Notes under the pieces: generated by a model
What the model was told of the DNA's origin: nothing
The model's database searches: none
Seen by the model: only the letters and a program-made list of their open reading frames with translations
Made by a program: the position numbers and the translations under genes
NCBI GenBank assembly: GCA_947447845.1
Contig: CANFNO010000008.1
Location: 1-18,468 of the forward strand
DNA: 18,468 bases
Origin: Burkholderiales bacterium
Lineage (GTDB): Bacteria; Pseudomonadota; Gammaproteobacteria; Burkholderiales; Burkholderiaceae
Direction of reading: 5' to 3'
In this document: positions 14,588-18,468 of the stretch, piece by piece
How positions within the stretch are numbered: the first letter of the stretch is position 1
How the letters are laid out: each line of letters starts with the position of its first letter

Positions 14588-15457
14588 ATGAATACGCTTC
14601 ACATTGCACGCACTGGCCTCGCACGCCGCATCCTCAGTTCACCCCCGGCACGCGTCTTGGTACTCGGATTCATCCTGCTGCTGATGATGGGTCTGAACTC
14701 TGATGTGATGACCAGCTATGCAGGAGAGCCGGTCAAGGCTGTTACACATATCGTGGCGATGGCTATCTCTGGCTTCGCGGTATAGATAGGTTACGCACAG
14801 TTCGTCGAGCAACGTGAAGTCTCCGAACTGGCTTTGCCCGGCTTAGGCCGTGAACTCGGCGTCGGCCTCCTCGTAGGCGCAGGCCTATACACCACCTGCG
14901 AGCTTATTCTGATGGCCCTCGGCAACTACCGCATCACTGGCCTGAACCCGTTGAGCTACATGATCCCGGCGATCGCCATGGCCCTGAGTTCGAGTGTCTT
15001 CGAGGAGCTGTTGTTCCGCGGCGTGCTGTTCCGCTCGGTCGAAACGTGGTTGGGCAGCTGGGCTGCCCTGGTGGTGTCTTCGCTCGTTTTCGGGCTCACC
15101 CACTTGATGAACCCGCAAGGCACGCTTGAGGGCGCGCTGTTCATCTCCGTCGAGGCCGGCATCCTGCTGGCCGCGGCCCTCATGCTGACGCGCCGGCTGT
15201 GGCTAAGCATCGGCTTTCACATGGCTTGGAACTACACGCAGTCAGCCATATTCTCGGGCATTGTCTCCGGCAACGAGGCCCAGCAGGGCCTGATCCGGTC
15301 GACCATGAAAGGCCCCGACTGGCTTACCGGGGGCAGCTTCGGCGTCGAATCTTCCGTGCTGGCACTGGTCGTTTGCACCACGACCGGAATCGTGATGTTG
15401 GTCATGGCGGTAAGGCGCGGAAAAATCGTTCCACCGATTTGGAAACACCCGGCCTGA
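14588..15457 (+). pseudogene. CPBP/CAAX-type intramembrane protease gene with in-frame amber stop
   Basis: A single frame of 290 codons is interrupted by TAG at 14783-14785 (codon 66); reading resumes immediately in the same frame with IGYAQFVEQREVSELALPG. Counting through the stop, the CPBP catalytic motifs are intact: EELLFRG (Glu139, Glu140, Arg144), FGLTHLMN (His172, Asn175) and FHMAWN (His211, Asn215), in a protein of many hydrophobic helices. CPBP proteases (Abi family) are membrane glutamate-type endopeptidases with roles in processing or immunity. A nonsense mutation, a base-calling error or a suppressed stop would each explain the TAG. The nearest in-frame start after it is TTG 14834, which would drop the first membrane part but keep all motifs. 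The gene stops 6 bp from the convergent M13 peptidase stop. Confidence 0.75.
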
Positions 15458-15463
15458 ATACGG

Positions 15464-17578
15464 TTACCAAATGCGTGCGCGCTTGGCGGGCTCTAGCCAC
15501 ATCGGATCCCCTGGCTTGGTGCCAAACGCTTTGTGAAAGGCGTCCAGATTGCGCAGCGGCCCAAAGCCACGCAAGAAACCCAGGGCGTGGTAATCCGTAG
15601 CAGCCAGCAGGCGAATGCGTTCCGTGCGCGCTTTGTAGGTCCACAACTGCGCCCAGGCCACAAAGCAACGTTGGTCGGTGGTCAGGTCATCCACTTTGGG
15701 TAGTTGTTTGCCATTCAGCGCGCGGTTCAGGGCGGCGTGGGCCAGCGTGATGCCACCCAGGTCGGCGGTGTTTTCGGTCAGCGTCAGGCTGCCGCTTTGG
15801 GCCAGGTCGGGCAGCACCTTGAAGCCATCAAACTGGTCGACTAGCAACTGCGTGCGGGTCTTGAACTCACTGCTGGCTGCGGGCGTCCACCAGTTGCGCA
15901 CATTGCCCACCGCGTCGAAGCGGCTGCCGTTGCTGTCAAAGCCGTGTGTTAATTCATGACCGATCACTGCGCCTATGGTGCAGTAGTTCACAGCCATGTC
16001 AGCACCCGGAATATAGAACGGCGGTTGCACGATGGCCGCTGTGATGTCGATGCCGTTGTAGGTGGGGTTGTAGGCCGCGTTGACAGCGGTCGGCGTGGTG
16101 TACTTTGGCGAGTTGAAACGCTCAACTTTGGCTGGCAACGGCAGCTTGTCCAGCTCACGTTTGAGCATGAAGGCAGCAACGCGCTGGTTGTTTCCCAGGT
16201 GGTCGTCAGCGCGGATATCGATGCTGCTGAAGTCGATCCAGCTATTGGGGTAGCCCACCTGCACGTCCACACGCGACAGCTTTTCCAGGGCCGCTTTGCG
16301 GGTGGGTTCGTCCAGCCAGGGGTTGGCGCGCAACCGCAACTCAAACTCTTTGCGAATGAGCCCAACCATCTCCGTAATTTCGCGGCGGGTGGATTCAGGG
16401 AAATAGGTCTTGACGTACAACTGAGCCAACGGATGGTAAAGCTGCATGGCGATGGCATCCACCGTTTGCTCCTCGCGAGGCTCGGTGCGCACCAGTTGAT
16501 CGCGCTGGCGTTGGTATTCGTCGGCCATGCCAAACCACGGCTGCCCAAGGAAACCTGCGTTGGCCGACAGCACCGACCATTGCAGCAAGGCTTGTATGTC
16601 TTCTTTGGGGCGGGTGCTGATCAGGCGGTTGAGCGTCTTGATGCCTTCAAGGTCGTGCACCTGAATACGCGTTGCGGGGTCGATGTTCAGTTGCTTGAGC
16701 ATTTCAACCAGATCGACAGCCGGGATCAGCGCCTGTGCTTCGGCCAGGGTCATGATGTTGTAGGTACGCGCCGGATCCCGCGTTTGCAAGGGGGTAAGCC
16801 GGGGTGCCATCAACTCGGCTTCCATGGCGAGGATGGTCTTGGCGTGCCCGGCAGCCACTTCATCACTTTGACCGCTCTGGCGCAACATGCGGGTGATGTA
16901 GTCGACATAGAGATCGCGGATGCGCTGGGCGGCCGGGTCGGTGTATTGGGTTTGCTCAAGCTGGGGGCCACCGGGCATCAGCGCCAGGACCAGGCGGGTG
17001 TTGTCTTTGATGTCGGTTACGGGCCAGGTCAGCACCAGCGGTGCACCACCTTTGGCCAGTTGATCTGCCGAGAAGCGCGCCAGTTCCAACGGACTGGAGG
17101 CTGTTAGCGCCTGCGCCAAGTCAGCCTTCAAGGAATCCAGCCCCAACTGATCCTGGCGGGTAGTGTCCATAGCGGCACGGTAATAGTCGCCCACCTGCTG
17201 CTCGGGACTGCCCTTGGCATAGCCGCCCTGGCCGGCGCGCAAAGTGATGTTGAGCAGTTGGTGCTTTAGCGCGGTCTTGAGCAAGGCAAAGCCACCTATG
17301 TCAGTTTGCGAATCCGGAATCGTCAGACTGTTGAGCCAGTTGCCGGTGGCGTAGGCATAAAAGTCTTTGCGTGGGCTGACCGACTTGTCTATGTGGCTGG
17401 GTGAGTAGCCCAGGGGCCCCACTGGCAGCACCGCGGCGGCTGGGGTGGCGCGCTCGATGACCGGTGCAAGCTCGGGTTTGTTGGCGTCAGCTGCGAGCGC
17501 CAGCATGGGCGCGCCCAGCAACAGCGCGGTCAGAGTTTTGAGCGTACGCCCTTGCACTTGAAAATACGCATCTTTCAT
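15464..17578 (-). CDS. Secreted M13-family (neprilysin/PepO-like) zinc metallopeptidase
   Basis: This 704-residue protein has an N-terminal signal peptide (RTLKTLTALLLGAPMLALAA, cleavage near 30), then the M13 N-terminal motif DFYAYATGNWL (72-82). The catalytic half contains NAAYNPTYN (500-508), the zinc motif HELTH (541-545, in VIGHELTHGFDSNG), and the third ligand in ENTADLGG (602-609). The C-terminal part has YHALGFLRGFGPLRN and ends in W704, a conserved position in the family, although the usual cysteine three residues before it is Ala here. Such enzymes cleave oligopeptides in the periplasm or outside the cell. ATG 17578 has GGAGT 9 nt upstream. The upstream small secreted protein gene on the same strand is 63 bp away. 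Confidence 0.93.
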   Translation of the reverse strand: MKDAYFQVQGRTLKTLTALLLGAPMLALAADANKPELAPVIERATPAAAVLPVGPLGYSPSHIDKSVSPRKDFYAYATGNWLNSLTIPDSQTDIGGFALLKTALKHQLLNITLRAGQGGYAKGSPEQQVGDYYRAAMDTTRQDQLGLDSLKADLAQALTASSPLELARFSADQLAKGGAPLVLTWPVTDIKDNTRLVLALMPGGPQLEQTQYTDPAAQRIRDLYVDYITRMLRQSGQSDEVAAGHAKTILAMEAELMAPRLTPLQTRDPARTYNIMTLAEAQALIPAVDLVEMLKQLNIDPATRIQVHDLEGIKTLNRLISTRPKEDIQALLQWSVLSANAGFLGQPWFGMADEYQRQRDQLVRTEPREEQTVDAIAMQLYHPLAQLYVKTYFPESTRREITEMVGLIRKEFELRLRANPWLDEPTRKAALEKLSRVDVQVGYPNSWIDFSSIDIRADDHLGNNQRVAAFMLKRELDKLPLPAKVERFNSPKYTTPTAVNAAYNPTYNGIDITAAIVQPPFYIPGADMAVNYCTIGAVIGHELTHGFDSNGSRFDAVGNVRNWWTPAASSEFKTRTQLLVDQFDGFKVLPDLAQSGSLTLTENTADLGGITLAHAALNRALNGKQLPKVDDLTTDQRCFVAWAQLWTYKARTERIRLLAATDYHALGFLRGFGPLRNLDAFHKAFGTKPGDPMWLEPAKRARIW

Positions 17579-17641
17579 ACGTTGATCACTCCAAAGTTAA
17601 AGCATTCAGTTAGTTTTAAATGGTGTTGCACAGCGGTGGAT

Positions 17642-18130
17642 TTATTCGCTCTGGATTGGTCCACGGCTTTGCGCATCCGAGTCGTACCAGGTATCTTCGC
17701 CCTTCAGGCGGCGGTCGCCCTGGATCGTGTAGGTGATGAATTTGTCTTTGAAAACCAGCGCACCATCGCTGCGTTTGGCTTTGACCACCTTGCCGTTCAC
17801 CCACACTCTTTCTTTTGCATCAATGCGGATTTTGGCGACGGTCGCGCCTTCGGTGCCTGTGGCAATCCAGTTGCCCGTGTAGGGCGAGACACCCGCTGCC
17901 GAACTGCCAGCCGTTGTCGCCGCTGCAGGAGTTGATGCGACGCCCGCTTGTGCTGCAGTAGCCAGTTTGGCATTCTCGGCTTTGGTTTTGTGGATATCAC
18001 AGCCCTGGAGTTCGGTGACCTGGGTGCAACCCGAGCGTTCCAGTTGCTTGGCGTATTGCGCGTTGATCGCGTGCGATGGAGCGATATATATCAGAGCCAG
18101 GGCAGGTGCAAACAGGAGCAGTGGGCGCAT
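17642..18130 (-). CDS. Small exported protein of unknown function
   Basis: I do not recognise this 162-residue protein. It has a signal peptide (MRPLLLFAPALALIYIAPSHA, cleavage after SHA near residue 21). The mature part starts with a short helical segment containing two cysteines (C35 and C44) that could form a disulfide, then an Ala/Thr/Ser-rich linker. It ends in a compact, probably beta-rich domain (TGNWIATG, AKIRIDAKERVWVNGKVV, GALVFKDKFITYTIQGDRR). It is most likely periplasmic or secreted. It lies upstream of the M13 peptidase on the same strand and may share its transcript. Confidence 0.7.
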   Translation of the reverse strand: MRPLLLFAPALALIYIAPSHAINAQYAKQLERSGCTQVTELQGCDIHKTKAENAKLATAAQAGVASTPAAATTAGSSAAGVSPYTGNWIATGTEGATVAKIRIDAKERVWVNGKVVKAKRSDGALVFKDKFITYTIQGDRRLKGEDTWYDSDAQSRGPIQSE

Positions 18131-18149
18131 AGGTTTAGCCTGTAGTTTG

Positions 18150-18177
18150 AATATAAAAGTAGTTTTGACGGTGACAA
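18150..18177 (-). promoter_or_regulatory. Candidate sigma70-type promoter
   Basis: On the minus strand, TTGTCA (18172-18177) and TATATT (18150-18155) are separated by 16 bp, close to the sigma70 consensus. The predicted start point is about 13 nt before the exported protein's ATG at 18130, giving a short leader that includes its weak ribosome site. Confidence 0.5.
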
Positions 18178-18187
18178 TTCGTGAATA

Positions 18188-18207
18188 TTACCTGCCTTGC
18201 TAGGTAA
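18188..18207. promoter_or_regulatory. Inverted repeat in divergent promoter region
   Basis: TTACCT (18188-18193) and AGGTAA (18202-18207) form an exact inverted repeat with 8-bp spacing. It lies just upstream of the minus-strand promoter candidate and between two divergent genes, so it could be a dimeric-regulator site. Function is inferred only. Confidence 0.35.
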
Positions 18208-18262
18208 GATTGACCGCGTTTTTTATGTGTCATGATTTTTCCTTGCCTGAAAGAACTTCCGC

Positions 18263-18468
18263 ATGAACCCTCTGCCTATCTCTATTTTTCAACGCGTACT
18301 ACTGGTGCTTGCGCTGCTTGCCTTAAGCGCCTGTGCATCAAACCCAGCACGACCCAGCCGCGCCGAATTCGGGTCTGCGTGGCAGTCCGTTAGTTGCAAG
18401 ACTTTTGACGTGCCCGACGCCATTGCTGTAGACGCGGATTGTGGCTACGTCACAACGCCCGAGCAGCA
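18263..18468 (+). CDS. Alpha/beta-hydrolase (tripeptidyl-aminopeptidase-like) lipoprotein, N-terminal part
   Basis: From ATG 18263 (GAAAGAA upstream) the frame is open to the window end, giving 68 codons. A lipoprotein signal peptide is seen (LLVLALLALSACAS, lipobox LSAC). It is followed by a W-x-x-V-x-C segment and AVDADCGYVTTPEQ. The CGYVTxPEQ pattern is the common N-terminal start of secreted alpha/beta-hydrolases of the tripeptidyl aminopeptidase/proline iminopeptidase group. The catalytic triad lies beyond the window, so the enzyme identity is tentative. Confidence 0.65.
   Translation, partial: MNPLPISIFQRVLLVLALLALSACASNPARPSRAEFGSAWQSVSCKTFDVPDAIAVDADCGYVTTPEQ

Noticed and set aside
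14588..15457. Amber codon as pyrrolysine or programmed readthrough
   Set aside because: No pyrrolysine genes or readthrough context are visible and a simple nonsense change or sequence error explains it better.
15956..17107. 383-codon open frame on the plus strand
   Set aside because: It is the antisense shadow of the M13 peptidase, which has all its family motifs.
1..18468. Search for CRISPR array, tRNA, rRNA, integrase or transposase
   Set aside because: No regular spaced repeats, clover-leaf genes or recombinase motifs were seen, so no mobile element or defence island is claimed.

Overview
The window reads as chromosomal DNA of a betaproteobacterium, most likely Burkholderiales/Comamonadaceae (a Rhodoferax- or Polaromonas-like organism). 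This rests on the high-GC codon use, the protein families and the gene style, not on a database match. I see no rRNA, tRNA, transposase, integrase or CRISPR array. Most of the window is ordinary metabolic and envelope genes. The most distinctive part is a six-gene catabolic/transport operon with an unusual divergent gene across from it.

Layout. Positions 2-178 are the C-terminus of a long-chain acyl-CoA synthetase. It converges on a stand-alone GspE/PulE-type secretion ATPase (208-2217, minus). Next come an unrecognised lipoprotein (2362-2946, minus), a short DUF4398-like lipoprotein (3107-3484, plus) and a DUF4398/coiled-coil/OmpA lipoprotein (3513-4511, plus), followed by a YihY/BrkB membrane protein (4546-5478). 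A LysR regulator (5496-6362, minus) is divergent from a DMT/EamA transporter (6449-7369, plus).

The main operon runs on the minus strand from 13217 down to 7459: periplasmic amino-acid-binding protein, fused aconitase-X-type dehydratase, two His/Gln-type permeases, their ATPase, and an Ldh-family (DpkA-like) imine reductase. The combination fits uptake of cis-3-hydroxy-L-proline, dehydration to delta1-pyrroline-2-carboxylate, and reduction to L-proline. The last genes overlap (9199/9206 and 8484/8487), and a strong stem-loop sits between the binding-protein gene and the rest. Divergent from the operon is a ProC-like reductase (13672-14481) that has lost the usual P5C reductase substrate motifs. 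The 454-bp region between them is AT-rich and carries four copies of ATATGCA/TGCATAT and several inverted repeats, so it is probably the control region.

Rightward lie a CPBP/CAAX intramembrane protease gene broken by one in-frame amber codon (14588-15457), a convergent secreted M13 metallopeptidase (15464-17578, minus), a small exported protein of unknown function (17642-18130, minus) and the start of a lipoprotein alpha/beta-hydrolase gene cut by the window end (18263-18468).
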